A DNA stretch of 64,000 nt from Hyphomicrobiales bacterium (GTDB lineage Bacteria; Pseudomonadota; Alphaproteobacteria; Rhizobiales; Rhizobiaceae). Position 1 is the first letter of the stretch. The number at the start of each line of letters is the position of its first letter. The translations under genes and the position numbers were made by a program. The notes beneath the pieces are model-generated. The model had not been told where the DNA came from, ran no database searches, and was given only the letters and a program-made list of their open reading frames with translations. Below, piece after piece: positions 35,294 through 45,414 of the stretch. The stretch is taken from the NCBI GenBank assembly GCA_900471515.1, contig UCFC01000003.1:62001-126000 (forward strand), read 5' to 3'.

Positions 35294-35824
35294 ATGAGCC
35301 GAATTCACACCCCGGCAATGAGCCGTCTGCAGAATTTCGCCCGCAACCCCGTCATGATCGCACTTGTCGCCGGTCTCGCTCTTGCGAGCTGCGCCAACAA
35401 GAAGAACGTGCCGAACAGCGCTGGCGATCTCGGCCTCGGTGCCGGCGCGGCAACGCCTGGCTCCGCCCAGGACTTCACGGTCAATGTCGGCGACCGTATC
35501 TTCTTCGACACCGATTCCACGACGATCCGCGCAGACGCTGCCCAGACGCTCGACCGTCAGGCCCAGTGGCTTGCCCGCTATCCGAATTACGCAATCACGG
35601 TCGAAGGCCATGCCGACGAACGCGGTACGCGCGAATACAACCTCGCTCTCGGCGCCCGTCGTGCGGCCGCTGCCAAGGATTATCTCGCTTCGCGCGGCGT
35701 TCCGGCCCAGCGTATGAAGACGATCTCCTACGGCAAGGAACGTCCGGTTGCCGTCTGCGACGATATTTCCTGCTGGTCGCAAAACCGCCGCGCCGTCACC
35801 GTCCTCGGTGGCGCAGGCATGTAA
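35294..35824 (+). CDS. pal: Peptidoglycan-associated lipoprotein Pal
   Basis: 176 residues from ATG 35294 with AAGGAG before it. A lipoprotein signal ends LALASC at about residue 35, so Cys is lipidated and the protein sits in the outer membrane. The OmpA-like peptidoglycan-binding domain shows FFDTDSTTIRADAAQTL, ITVEGHADERGTREYNLALGARRA and RMKTISYGKERP. A terminator follows (35851-35882). Confidence 0.97.
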   Translation: MSRIHTPAMSRLQNFARNPVMIALVAGLALASCANKKNVPNSAGDLGLGAGAATPGSAQDFTVNVGDRIFFDTDSTTIRADAAQTLDRQAQWLARYPNYAITVEGHADERGTREYNLALGARRAAAAKDYLASRGVPAQRMKTISYGKERPVAVCDDISCWSQNRRAVTVLGGAGM

Positions 35825-35850
35825 TTTCCGGCAAAACCGGGATTTTGAGG

Positions 35851-35882
35851 AGGCGGCCCCTTGCAGGCCGCCTTTCTTTTTG
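35851..35882 (+). terminator. Rho-independent terminator after pal
   Basis: AGGCGGCC (35851-35858) pairs with GGCCGCCT (35866-35873) and is followed by TTCTTTTT. It implies that cpoB has its own promoter or is read through at reduced level. Confidence 0.85.
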
Positions 35883-35983
35883 ACCACACTTTGGCCAGAC
35901 TCCGTTGCTTTTTGACAGCAATTGGAAAAATCTCCTGTTCGTGCCATCGGGGCGCGAAGAATCACTGGGACAGGACGATACAA

Positions 35984-36979
35984 ATGAAGAAACTAGTCGT
36001 GGCAGGCATGCTGTGCCTTGCGGCCGTGACCGGGAGCGAGCGAGCGGCTTATTCCGCTTCGTTCTTCGGCTTGCATATCGGCGGCCAATCCGCGCAACAG
36101 GGCCAGCCGACAGCGCCAATTGTCAAGGTGCAGAGCGGCGATGCGGAAATCCGCATCCAGCAGATGGAAGACCAGATGCGGCAGCTGAACGGCCGTATCG
36201 AGGAAATGAGCTATCAGCTCCTCCAGATGCAGGAGACGATCCGCAAGCAGCAGGAAGACAACGAATTCCGCTTCCAGCAGCTCGAAAAGACGGGCGGCGC
36301 AAGCGGTGGCGGCGGAGCCAAGACGCCGGTGAAGAAGAGCGAGGCCGATGTCGCGCCGCCGGCATCCGGCGGTGGTGACGATATCGCCAAGGTCATCCAA
36401 GCCCCGCAGGGAGCCGAAACGGCTCCCTCCACCGATGTGCCGGCCAATGACGGCCTCGGCCAGCCGCCGCGCGAACTCGGCTCTATCCAGTTCGACCAGA
36501 ACGGCAACCCTGTCGGCAATTCCATGAACGAAAACGCGACGGTCGGTTCCGCACCGCTGCCGGATGCGGCCGGACCACAGCAGACGGCCTCGCTCGGCAG
36601 CGAGGGCGACCAGTACAGGGCGGCCTACGGTCACGTGCTTTCCGGCGACTATGGTACGGCCGAGCAGGAATTCACCCAGTACATTTCCCGTTATCCGAAC
36701 AGCGCACGCGCCGCGGATGCCAATTTCTGGCTCGGTGAAGCGCTTTATTCGCAGGGCAAGTTCAACGAAGCGGCGAAGACCTTCCTGAACGCCCACCAGA
36801 AATACGGCACGTCCGAAAAGGCGCCCGAGATGCTGTTGAAGCTTGGCATGTCGCTTGCCGCGCTCGACAATACCGACACGGCCTGCGCCACGCTTCGCGA
36901 AGTCACCAAGCGCTATCCGAAGGCCTCCCGTGCCGTTATAAACAAGGTCGCGAGCGAACAGAAACGTCTCGCCTGCTAA
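35984..36979 (+). CDS. cpoB: Tol-Pal system protein CpoB (YbgF)
   Basis: 331 residues from ATG 35984 with AGGA eight bases before. A signal peptide (about 1-25) is followed by a coiled coil (residues about 45-95, MEDQMRQLNGRIEEMSYQLLQMQE) that makes trimers. A variable Gly/Pro/Ala linker precedes a C-terminal TPR domain (YRAAYGHVLSGDYGTAEQEFTQYISRYPNSARAADANFWLGEALY and two more repeats). CpoB coordinates outer-membrane constriction with peptidoglycan synthesis at division. Confidence 0.94.
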   Translation: MKKLVVAGMLCLAAVTGSERAAYSASFFGLHIGGQSAQQGQPTAPIVKVQSGDAEIRIQQMEDQMRQLNGRIEEMSYQLLQMQETIRKQQEDNEFRFQQLEKTGGASGGGGAKTPVKKSEADVAPPASGGGDDIAKVIQAPQGAETAPSTDVPANDGLGQPPRELGSIQFDQNGNPVGNSMNENATVGSAPLPDAAGPQQTASLGSEGDQYRAAYGHVLSGDYGTAEQEFTQYISRYPNSARAADANFWLGEALYSQGKFNEAAKTFLNAHQKYGTSEKAPEMLLKLGMSLAALDNTDTACATLREVTKRYPKASRAVINKVASEQKRLAC

Positions 36980-37006
36980 GGTCTTCCGGTTTGCTTCCGG
37001 AAGACC
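36980..37006 (+). promoter_or_regulatory. Perfect 10-bp hairpin enclosing the tilS start codon
   Basis: GGTCTTCCGG (36980-36989) and CCGGAAGACC (36997-37006) are perfect arms with a seven-base loop holding the TTG at 36991. No T run follows, so it is a poor terminator. It could hide or present the tilS start. Confidence 0.55.
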
Positions 37007-38400
37007 CCATTTCTCCCGAGGCGGCGATCAGCCGTTTCCTCGCTTCGCTTAAGACGCCCGCGCGCATTCTCGTCGCGATTTCCGGCGGGAGCGATTCCAG
37101 TGGCCTGCTGCTTTTGCTGCGAGACGCGCTGAAGGCCAACCCTGATATTCCCATTTCCCTTTGCGCCGCGACTGTCGATCACGCGCTGCGCAGCGAATCC
37201 GCGAATGAGGCCGGCCGGGTCGCCGCTCTCTGCGCGTCGTCGGGCATTGTGCACCGGACGATGGTCTGGCGGGGCGAAAAACCGAAAACCGGCATCATGG
37301 CCGCAGCACGCGAGGCGCGTTACGGCCTTCTTGCCGAGGCGGCGCAAGTGCTCGATGCGCGCCTCATCGTGACCGGGCATACGCTGGACGACCAGCACGA
37401 AACGCTGCAGATGCGTGGAATGCGCGCGGAGCAGATTTCGACCGGCATTGCGGACGGCGTGCTGTTCGACCAGCGTTTCTGGATCCTGCGGCCGCTACTT
37501 TTCTCCACGCGGGCCGATATCCGCCGCTATCTGACCGCGCGCGACGTGGCCTGGATCGACGATCCCAGCAACGAGGATGTGAAATACGAGCGCGTGCGGA
37601 TGCGCCGGCAGCTTGCCGCCGAGGGGAGCGCCGGGACCGATGTCCGCGCTGCCTGGAGGGAGCGGCTGGCCCTTTCTTCCGATGGGGCCGCGTGGCTGGA
37701 TCGCCATTTCCGGCTCCATGGCGGTTTGCTGGGGCAGGTGATGCCTGAAGGTTTGAGGCAGGATCGCGGAGTTCTTGACTATGCGCTCGGTCGTCTGACG
37801 GCCGTTTTCGGCGGCCAGCTGTTTGTACCGGGACGGATGCAGATGGAGCAACTTCTGGCATTCGCCACCGCTGGCAAGCCCGGGCGCACGACTGTCGGCC
37901 GCGTCGTATTCGATCTGCGGCATGACGGGCTTTACCTGGCACGCGAGAGCCGGGGCATCCTGCCTCTGGTGCTGCGGCCGGGAGAGCTCGGGGTCTGGGA
38001 TGGGAGATTTGCTGCGAGAAACAGGTCAGGGGCAACCATAGAAATCGTGGCGCGCGCCGGCGCGACGAATGACGCAACAGGACGGAAGGGGTCTTCCGCC
38101 CCCGAGGACCAGGATTTGCCGGATCCCGGTCACGGGCGGGGCGATGACCGGGACTGGAGCCGGGATCTGCCCCGGGCGATATGGAAACGGGCAGCCGCCT
38201 CTGCGCCGGTCATTTCTGCCCGGGAGGGGCCTTTATTGCCGGAAACGGCGCGGTCGGTCGATTTGGCGCCCCATTTTGCCCCCTTCGACCGCTTTTTGAC
38301 ACGATTTGATTTCACCTTTGCCGACAGGCTTTCGGCAGTTTTCTCAAGGGCGCCCTATGCGGAGCCGCCTTTAAGAAGTATTGACGGAAAAACGATCTGA
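36991..38400 (+). CDS. tilS: tRNA(Ile)-lysidine synthase TilS
   Basis: 469 residues from TTG 36991; no ATG or GTG lies upstream in frame near the P-loop. The PP-loop is SGGSDS at residues 31-36, followed by TVDHALRSES and GHTLDDQHETLQMR, all TilS landmarks. The enzyme converts C34 of tRNA-Ile(CAU) to lysidine, changing AUG to AUA reading. The C-terminal part carries a Gly/Asp/Pro-rich insertion (residues about 355-400). The start lies 12 bases after the cpoB stop. Confidence 0.9.
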   Translation: MLPEDPISPEAAISRFLASLKTPARILVAISGGSDSSGLLLLLRDALKANPDIPISLCAATVDHALRSESANEAGRVAALCASSGIVHRTMVWRGEKPKTGIMAAAREARYGLLAEAAQVLDARLIVTGHTLDDQHETLQMRGMRAEQISTGIADGVLFDQRFWILRPLLFSTRADIRRYLTARDVAWIDDPSNEDVKYERVRMRRQLAAEGSAGTDVRAAWRERLALSSDGAAWLDRHFRLHGGLLGQVMPEGLRQDRGVLDYALGRLTAVFGGQLFVPGRMQMEQLLAFATAGKPGRTTVGRVVFDLRHDGLYLARESRGILPLVLRPGELGVWDGRFAARNRSGATIEIVARAGATNDATGRKGSSAPEDQDLPDPGHGRGDDRDWSRDLPRAIWKRAAASAPVISAREGPLLPETARSVDLAPHFAPFDRFLTRFDFTFADRLSAVFSRAPYAEPPLRSIDGKTI

Positions 38401-38497
38401 CAGAGTGGATTGCCTTGGCAATGGCCTGGCGCAACCCTATGTTAGAGACCAAATATGACGGCCGCCATGAGGCGACCGTCCAGTGCTGGGGAGTTCG

Positions 38498-40429
<1,932 letters not shown>

Positions 40430-40448
40430 AATAAAAGGGATTTCTCCT

Positions 40449-40484
40449 AAAGGGCCGGATTTCCACAGGGAATCCGGCCCTTTT
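40449..40484 (+). terminator. Rho-independent terminator after ftsH
   Basis: AAAGGGCCGGATT (40449-40461) pairs with AATCCGGCCCTTTT (40471-40484). It isolates glmM, which must have its own promoter in the 190 bases that follow. Confidence 0.9.
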
Positions 40485-40670
40485 AATATTAGTAACAGGA
40501 TATAATCGGTTTTCTTGGTAATTTACGTGCCGGTTGCGCGGTTTTGTGGCATTCCGCTGACTGAAGACAGGTCTGAATCAAGGTTTCAGGCGCAGCACCA
40601 ATCTTGACGACGGATTCCTGGTTGAGAAATGCGTAAGCTTCTACGACGCGCGGAAAGCGCAGGAGTGCAT

Positions 40671-42023
40671 ATGAAAAGACGTTATTTTGGGACGGACGGC
40701 ATCCGTGGCGAGGCCAACATCTTCCCCATGACGCCGGACCTTGCCATGCGGGTCGGCATCGCTGCAGGCACGATTTTTCGCAACGGCGCCCATCGCCATC
40801 GCGTGGTGATCGGCAAGGATACGCGCCTTTCGGGATACATGCTGGAGAATGCCCTCGTGGCAGGTTTTACCGCGGCCGGGTTGGACGTGTTCCTGCTCGG
40901 GCCTATTCCGACGCCGGCCGTTGCCATGCTGACCCGCTCGCTCAGATGCGATATCGGCGTGATGATTTCGGCCTCGCACAATCCGTTCCAGGACAACGGT
41001 ATCAAGCTTTTCGGCCCCGATGGTTACAAGCTCTCCGACGATATCGAGGCGCAGATCGAAGACCTGCTCGAGAAGGACCTGTCGGGACAGCTTGCCAAGG
41101 CTGAGGAAATCGGACGCGCCAAGCGCGTCGACGGCGATATCTACCGTTATCTCGAGCACGTCAAACGCACCTTGCCGCGTGACGTGACCTTGCAGGGCCT
41201 GCGCGTCGCAGTCGATTGCGCCAACGGTGCAGCCTACAAGGTGGCACCCGCCGTGCTCTGGGAGCTCGGCGCCGACGTGGTGACGATCGGCAACGATCCG
41301 AACGGCACGAACATCAATCTGAATTGCGGCTCCACCAGCCCCGTCGCCCTGCAGAAGAAGGTCGATGAGGTGCGCGCCGATATCGGCATTGCGCTCGATG
41401 GCGATGCAGACCGCGTCATCATCGTCGATGAGAACGGTTCGATCGTCGATGGTGATCAGCTGATGGCCGTCATCGCCGAGAGCTGGGCCGAGAGCCAGCA
41501 GCTGCGCGGCAACGGCATCGTCGCGACCGTCATGTCCAACCTCGGCCTTGAGCGTTTCCTCGAGGACAAGGGCCTCGGCCTTGCGCGAACGAAGGTCGGC
41601 GACCGCTATGTCGTCGAACACATGCGCCAGCACAATTACAATGTCGGTGGCGAGCAGTCCGGCCATATCGTGCTTTCGGACTATGGCACGACCGGCGACG
41701 GTCTGGTGGCGGCGCTGCAGATCCTTGCCGCCGTCAAGCGCACGGGCAAGACGGTCAGCGAAGTCTGCCGCCGCTTCGAGCCGGTGCCGCAGCTTCTGCG
41801 CAATGTCCGCATCACAGGCGGCAAGCCGCTTGAAGACCTGCAGGTGGTCAAGGCGATTGCCGATGCGGAAGCCGAGCTTTCCAAGAACGGCCGCCTCGTT
41901 ATCCGCCCGTCCGGTACCGAGCCCCTGATCCGCGTCATGGCGGAGGGCGACGACCGTGCTCAGATCGAGCGTATCGTCAACGATCTGATCGGCACGATTT
42001 CGAGTGTCCGCAGCGCAGCCTGA
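40671..42023 (+). CDS. glmM: Phosphoglucosamine mutase GlmM
   Basis: 450 residues from ATG 40671 with AGGAG before it. [14 protein letters not shown] opens the protein; the phospho-serine loop is [11 protein letters not shown] (Ser102); the metal loop is DGDADR; the sugar loop is GGEQSGH; and the phosphate loop is [12 protein letters not shown]. The enzyme makes glucosamine 1-phosphate for UDP-GlcNAc, peptidoglycan and LPS. A terminator follows at once. Confidence 0.97.
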   Translation: MKRRYFGTDGIRGEANIFPMTPDLAMRVGIAAGTIFRNGAHRHRVVIGKDTRLSGYMLENALVAGFTAAGLDVFLLGPIPTPAVAMLTRSLRCDIGVMISASHNPFQDNGIKLFGPDGYKLSDDIEAQIEDLLEKDLSGQLAKAEEIGRAKRVDGDIYRYLEHVKRTLPRDVTLQGLRVAVDCANGAAYKVAPAVLWELGADVVTIGNDPNGTNINLNCGSTSPVALQKKVDEVRADIGIALDGDADRVIIVDENGSIVDGDQLMAVIAESWAESQQLRGNGIVATVMSNLGLERFLEDKGLGLARTKVGDRYVVEHMRQHNYNVGGEQSGHIVLSDYGTTGDGLVAALQILAAVKRTGKTVSEVCRRFEPVPQLLRNVRITGGKPLEDLQVVKAIADAEAELSKNGRLVIRPSGTEPLIRVMAEGDDRAQIERIVNDLIGTISSVRSAA

Positions 42024-42043
42024 AAGCGCCGCAAAGGAGCTTG

Positions 42044-42072
42044 AAAAAGCCGGCCCTCGCGCCGGCTTTTTC
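42044..42072 (+). terminator. Rho-independent terminator after glmM
   Basis: AAAAAGCCGGC and GCCGGCTTTTT form an 11-bp stem with loop CCTCGC. The symmetric A/T ends would also serve the convergent methyltransferase gene. Confidence 0.9.
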
Positions 42073-42082
42073 ATTGGTGGCT

Positions 42083-42712
42083 CTATCGGTGTTGGGCGAG
42101 CCAGACCGTGTGGTTGCCGCAGGTCGGGTCTTCGGCTTTGTGAGCGACAACTGCAAAACCGTGATCCTGCAGCAGGGCACGGTATTCGTCCGCGCCGAGG
42201 CTGCTGTGATAAAGCGGCTCGCCGACGAAGACGCCCATGGCTTCACCATGGGCCGGACCGCTGGTGAACATCAGCGCCGTTCCCGGCTTCGAATGGGCAC
42301 GGAACAACGGGAACATGCGCCGCTGATCTTCCGCTGTCAGATGGAAGAAGCTGTCCCAGGCAATCAGCCCATCGAAACTTCTGCCAGACGAGAGGCGGCG
42401 CATGTCTGCGACCTGCCAGCTGGCATTCGGGAAACGCGTTCGGCACATATCGATCAGGCTGGGTGAGGAATCGATGCCGGTCAGCGCATAGCCGCTTTCG
42501 ATGAAATGGCGCGCGAGGGGCTCGCCGGACCCGCAGCCGATATCGAGAATCGCGCCGCCTTGCGGGATCAGTGTGGTGAAGCGATCCAGCCAGCTGCGCT
42601 CAAAAAGCGTCTTGCCGCGGCTCGCATCCCAGATTTTGGCATGTCGCTCGTAGAGCTCGGCAATGTTATCGGCGGCTTGGCTGCTGCTGTTCTGCATATG
42701 CTGATCCGACAT
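42083..42712 (-). CDS. Class I SAM-dependent methyltransferase
   Basis: 209 residues. The SAM-binding motif I is ILDIGCGSGEPLARH (about residues 55-69), then TGIDSSPSLIDMCRTRFP with the ribose-binding acidic residue, and WQVADMRRL and FDGLIAWDSFFHL. These are typical of the Methyltransf_11/25 group. The substrate is not predictable. The gene is monocistronic, convergent with glmM. Confidence 0.88.
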   Translation of the reverse strand: MSDQHMQNSSSQAADNIAELYERHAKIWDASRGKTLFERSWLDRFTTLIPQGGAILDIGCGSGEPLARHFIESGYALTGIDSSPSLIDMCRTRFPNASWQVADMRRLSSGRSFDGLIAWDSFFHLTAEDQRRMFPLFRAHSKPGTALMFTSGPAHGEAMGVFVGEPLYHSSLGADEYRALLQDHGFAVVAHKAEDPTCGNHTVWLAQHR

Positions 42713-43019
42713 TGAAAATATTGGCCTTCTTAAGCGGTCCGCGGCTCAAAGACCATGCGCGTGATGCCGTTTGCCTCTCTTTCCGCTCTCTTTGTCTGCT
42801 GTCGTGAAATTAGCGTCCCTTTTATTTGTCCGGTTGCCGATCTTGGAAGTCAAAACGGGAGGGGCGCGCGCATTTACTTTTCTGAAACATGTTCTGCCGC
42901 GAATATGCGAATTACTTCTTATGGTTAAGCAGCTTTTAACGTTTCCGATTCATTATCCATAAAAAGCGTATCCGTTTTGGCGGCCACTGCGCGCCGACGC
43001 AACCGACTGGGGTGAATCC
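42713..43019. promoter_or_regulatory. AT-richer region before the outer-membrane barrel gene
   Basis: No gene is supported here. The stretch 42880-42965 is clearly poorer in GC than its surroundings and carries the CtrA-type box and a CATAAA-like -10 (42958-42963), 16 bases downstream of TTAACG (42936-42941). It is the likely promoter of the barrel gene at 43020. Confidence 0.5.
42925..42939 (+). promoter_or_regulatory. Full CtrA-type box TTAA-N7-TTAA
   Basis: TTAA at 42925-42928 and TTAA at 42936-42939 are separated by exactly seven bases (GCAGCTT). On the opposite strand the first half reads TTAACCAT. The box lies 81 bases before the barrel gene start, overlapping a -35-like position, as in CtrA-activated promoters. 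Confidence 0.6.
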
Positions 43020-43865
43020 ATGAAACGAACTTTGTCCGGTATTTTCGCCGCGCTGCTGGTCGCGTCGAATGCATATTCTGCCGATCTTGCTCCGGTCGAG
43101 CCCGTGCCGGAACAGCCGCCGGAAGTCGCCGTCAGCGAAGCCACCGGCTGGTATCTGCGCGGCGATGTCGGCTATGCCTTTACCGACCTGCGCGGCGCGA
43201 AGTTCTTCCAGGGCAGCAATGCTCTCGAAGCCGATTTCGACAGTGCGGATCTGGACGATACCTGGACCCTCGGCGGCGGTGTCGGCTATCAGATCAACAG
43301 CTATCTGCGCACCGATTTGACCTTCGACTATCTCGCCAAGTCTGACTTCCACGGTTCGACAACGGGCGGCGGCGCTGCCTTCGGTGCCTGCGTTGTCGCA
43401 TGTACTTCGCGCGACGTATCTTCGATGACGGCCTACACGCTTCTCGCCAACGCCTACGTCGATCTCGGCACCTATGCCTACTTCACGCCTTACGTCGGCG
43501 CCGGTATCGGTGGTTCCTACGTCAAGTGGAAGGACCTCCGCAACGTCGCCTGCGCCGATGACGGCAGCGGTTGCGATGACGAGGTCGTCCATGGCGGTCG
43601 CGGCGGCTGGCGCTTCAGCTACGCCCTCATGGCCGGCGCTTCGATCGACGTGACCTGCAACGTCAAGGCCGACGTCGGCTACCGTTACCTGCATATCGAT
43701 GGCGGGAACATGTTCGGCTACAACGAAAACGGCGGTCCGGGCCGCGACCGTGGCGTCAATGTCCACGAAGCTCGCGTCGGCGCCCGCTACCTGTTCGGCG
43801 GATGCGCACAGCCGGTCGCCTACGAGCCGCCGGAAATTCCGCTGCAGCAGCCGGTCTATAAGTAA
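43020..43865 (+). CDS. Outer-membrane beta-barrel protein (Omp25/porin-like family)
   Basis: 281 residues. The signal peptide ends NAYSA-D at residue 21, followed by a Pro/Glu-rich linker (LAPVEPVPEQPPEVAV). An eight-stranded-type barrel follows: alternating strands such as GWYLRGDVGYAF, TLGGGVGYQINSYLRTDLTFDYL, YTLLANAYVDLG and VNVHEARVGARYLFGG. Unusually, a Pro-rich tail (AYEPPEIPLQQPVYK) extends after the last strand. Two cysteine pairs (ACVVAC, CADDGSGCDD) lie in loops and could form disulfides. Expression may be CtrA-dependent. Confidence 0.87.
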   Translation: MKRTLSGIFAALLVASNAYSADLAPVEPVPEQPPEVAVSEATGWYLRGDVGYAFTDLRGAKFFQGSNALEADFDSADLDDTWTLGGGVGYQINSYLRTDLTFDYLAKSDFHGSTTGGGAAFGACVVACTSRDVSSMTAYTLLANAYVDLGTYAYFTPYVGAGIGGSYVKWKDLRNVACADDGSGCDDEVVHGGRGGWRFSYALMAGASIDVTCNVKADVGYRYLHIDGGNMFGYNENGGPGRDRGVNVHEARVGARYLFGGCAQPVAYEPPEIPLQQPVYK

Positions 43866-43890
43866 GCCCATAGTTTCAAGGATAATCGAA

Positions 43891-43918
43891 AGCCGTCCGT
43901 AGAGGGCGGCTTTTTGTT
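43891..43918 (+). terminator. Rho-independent terminator after the barrel gene
   Basis: AGCCGTCC (43891-43898) pairs with GGGCGGCT (43904-43911, one G-U) and is followed by TTTTGTTTT. Confidence 0.85.
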
Positions 43919-44059
43919 TTGGCGGGTGATTCTTGAGGCCACTGCCAGGATGCCCCCGCGCCGAAGAGGCGGGCGCGGATCTGCGCTGGTCCATGAAACC
44001 AGCGGGGCCTGACTGAAAACGTGATCGCCGCTGCGGCAAAATAGCTTCCAGAAACGACA

Positions 44060-44151
44060 TCACCCGCTTGACTATGACGGGCTTCGCCCATAAACACGGC
44101 GGCGGGACACTCCTCCCCAACGAGGAGCCATCTATCTGGAAGGGTAGCAAT
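44060..44151 (+). ncRNA. Structured serC leader, candidate serC-type RNA motif
   Basis: The 5' leader just before serC has two hairpin regions: CCCG (44063-44066) with CGGG (44078-44081), which competes with GGGC/GCCC (44079-44089), and the strong CTCCTC (44110-44115) / GAGGAG (44122-44127) stem with loop CCCAAC. A conserved RNA motif is known in front of serC in Alphaproteobacteria; the position close to the start codon fits. I could not compare with its consensus model. Confidence 0.5.
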
Positions 44152-45330
44152 ATGGCAAATACCGCAAAGCCGGACGTGCGTCCGCAAAACACCCATTTTT
44201 CTTCTGGCCCCTGCGCGAAACGTCCTGGTTGGACGCTCGAGGCTCTTTCCGATGCGGCCCTTGGCCGTTCGCACCGTGCGAAAGTCGGCAAGGCCAAGCT
44301 GAAGCAGGCGATCGATCTTACCCGCGAAATCCTGGAAGTGCCTGCGGATTACCGCATCGGCATCGTGCCGGCTTCCGATACCGGCGCTGTCGAGATGGCG
44401 CTCTGGTCGCTGCTCGGCGAGCGTGGCGTCGATATGGTCGCCTGGGAAAGCTTCGGTGCAGGCTGGGTCACTGACGTTGTCAAGCAGCTGAAGCTCAAGG
44501 ACGTTCGCAAGATCGAAGCCGGCTACGGCGAGCTTCCGGACCTTTCCACCGTCGATTTCGACCGTGACGTGGTCTTCACCTGGAACGGCACGACCTCGGG
44601 CGTGCGCGTTCCCAACGCCGATTTCATCCCTGCCGACCGCAAGGGCCTGACGATCTGCGATGCAACCTCTGCCGCCTTCGCGCAGAACCTCGATTTCGCC
44701 AAGCTCGATGTCGTCACCTTCTCCTGGCAGAAGGTTCTGGGCGGCGAAGGTGCGCATGGCATCCTCATCCTGTCGCCGCGTGCCGTCGAGCGGCTGGTTT
44801 CCTACCAGCCGGCCTGGCCGCTGCCGAAGATCTTCCGCCTGACGTCGGGCGGAAAGCTGATCGAGGGCATCTTCCAGGGCGAGACGATCAACACGCCGTC
44901 GATGCTTTGCGTCGAGGACTATATCGATGCGCTTCTCTGGGCCAAGCAGCTCGGCGGGCTCAAGGCGCTGATCGGTCGCGCCGATGCCAATGCCAAGGTG
45001 ATTGCCGATTTCGTCGCTGCAAACGACTGGATCGCCAACCTCGCCGTCAAGCCGGAGATCGAATCCAACACGTCGATCTGCCTGAAGATCGTCGACAAGG
45101 ACGTTGCAGCTCTCGATGCCGATGGCCAGGCGAATTTTGCCAAGGGCCTCGTCGCTCTCCTCGAAAAGGAAGGCGTTGCCTTTGATATCGGCGCTTATCG
45201 CGACGCGCCGTCCGGCCTGCGCATCTGGGCAGGTGCGACGATCGAGACCGCCGACATGCAGAAGCTGATGCCCTGGCTGTCCTGGGCCTTCGCAACGCAG
45301 AAGGCTGCGCTTTCCCAGGCTGCTGCCTGA
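44152..45330 (+). CDS. serC: Phosphoserine aminotransferase
   Basis: 392 residues from ATG 44152 with GGAAGGG before it. This is the longer alphaproteobacterial type: [20 protein letters not shown] at the start, [36 protein letters not shown], and the PLP lysine at Lys194 in [14 protein letters not shown]. It converts 3-phosphohydroxypyruvate to phosphoserine, the second step of serine synthesis. serA follows after 84 bases as a likely operon. Confidence 0.96.
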   Translation: MANTAKPDVRPQNTHFSSGPCAKRPGWTLEALSDAALGRSHRAKVGKAKLKQAIDLTREILEVPADYRIGIVPASDTGAVEMALWSLLGERGVDMVAWESFGAGWVTDVVKQLKLKDVRKIEAGYGELPDLSTVDFDRDVVFTWNGTTSGVRVPNADFIPADRKGLTICDATSAAFAQNLDFAKLDVVTFSWQKVLGGEGAHGILILSPRAVERLVSYQPAWPLPKIFRLTSGGKLIEGIFQGETINTPSMLCVEDYIDALLWAKQLGGLKALIGRADANAKVIADFVAANDWIANLAVKPEIESNTSICLKIVDKDVAALDADGQANFAKGLVALLEKEGVAFDIGAYRDAPSGLRIWAGATIETADMQKLMPWLSWAFATQKAALSQAAA

Positions 45331-45414
45331 TGTGATCGTATCCGGCTCCGCCTGATGGCGGAGCCTCGCATTCCCGATTCAAGTTTATCGCTGAACTCTT
45401 TGAAGGAGGCCCGC

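Noticed and set aside
43866..44151. SAM-II or other methionine-type riboswitch before serC
   Set aside because: The downstream genes are serine biosynthesis and the hairpins do not show a SAM-II-like pseudoknot; a serC-type leader fits better.
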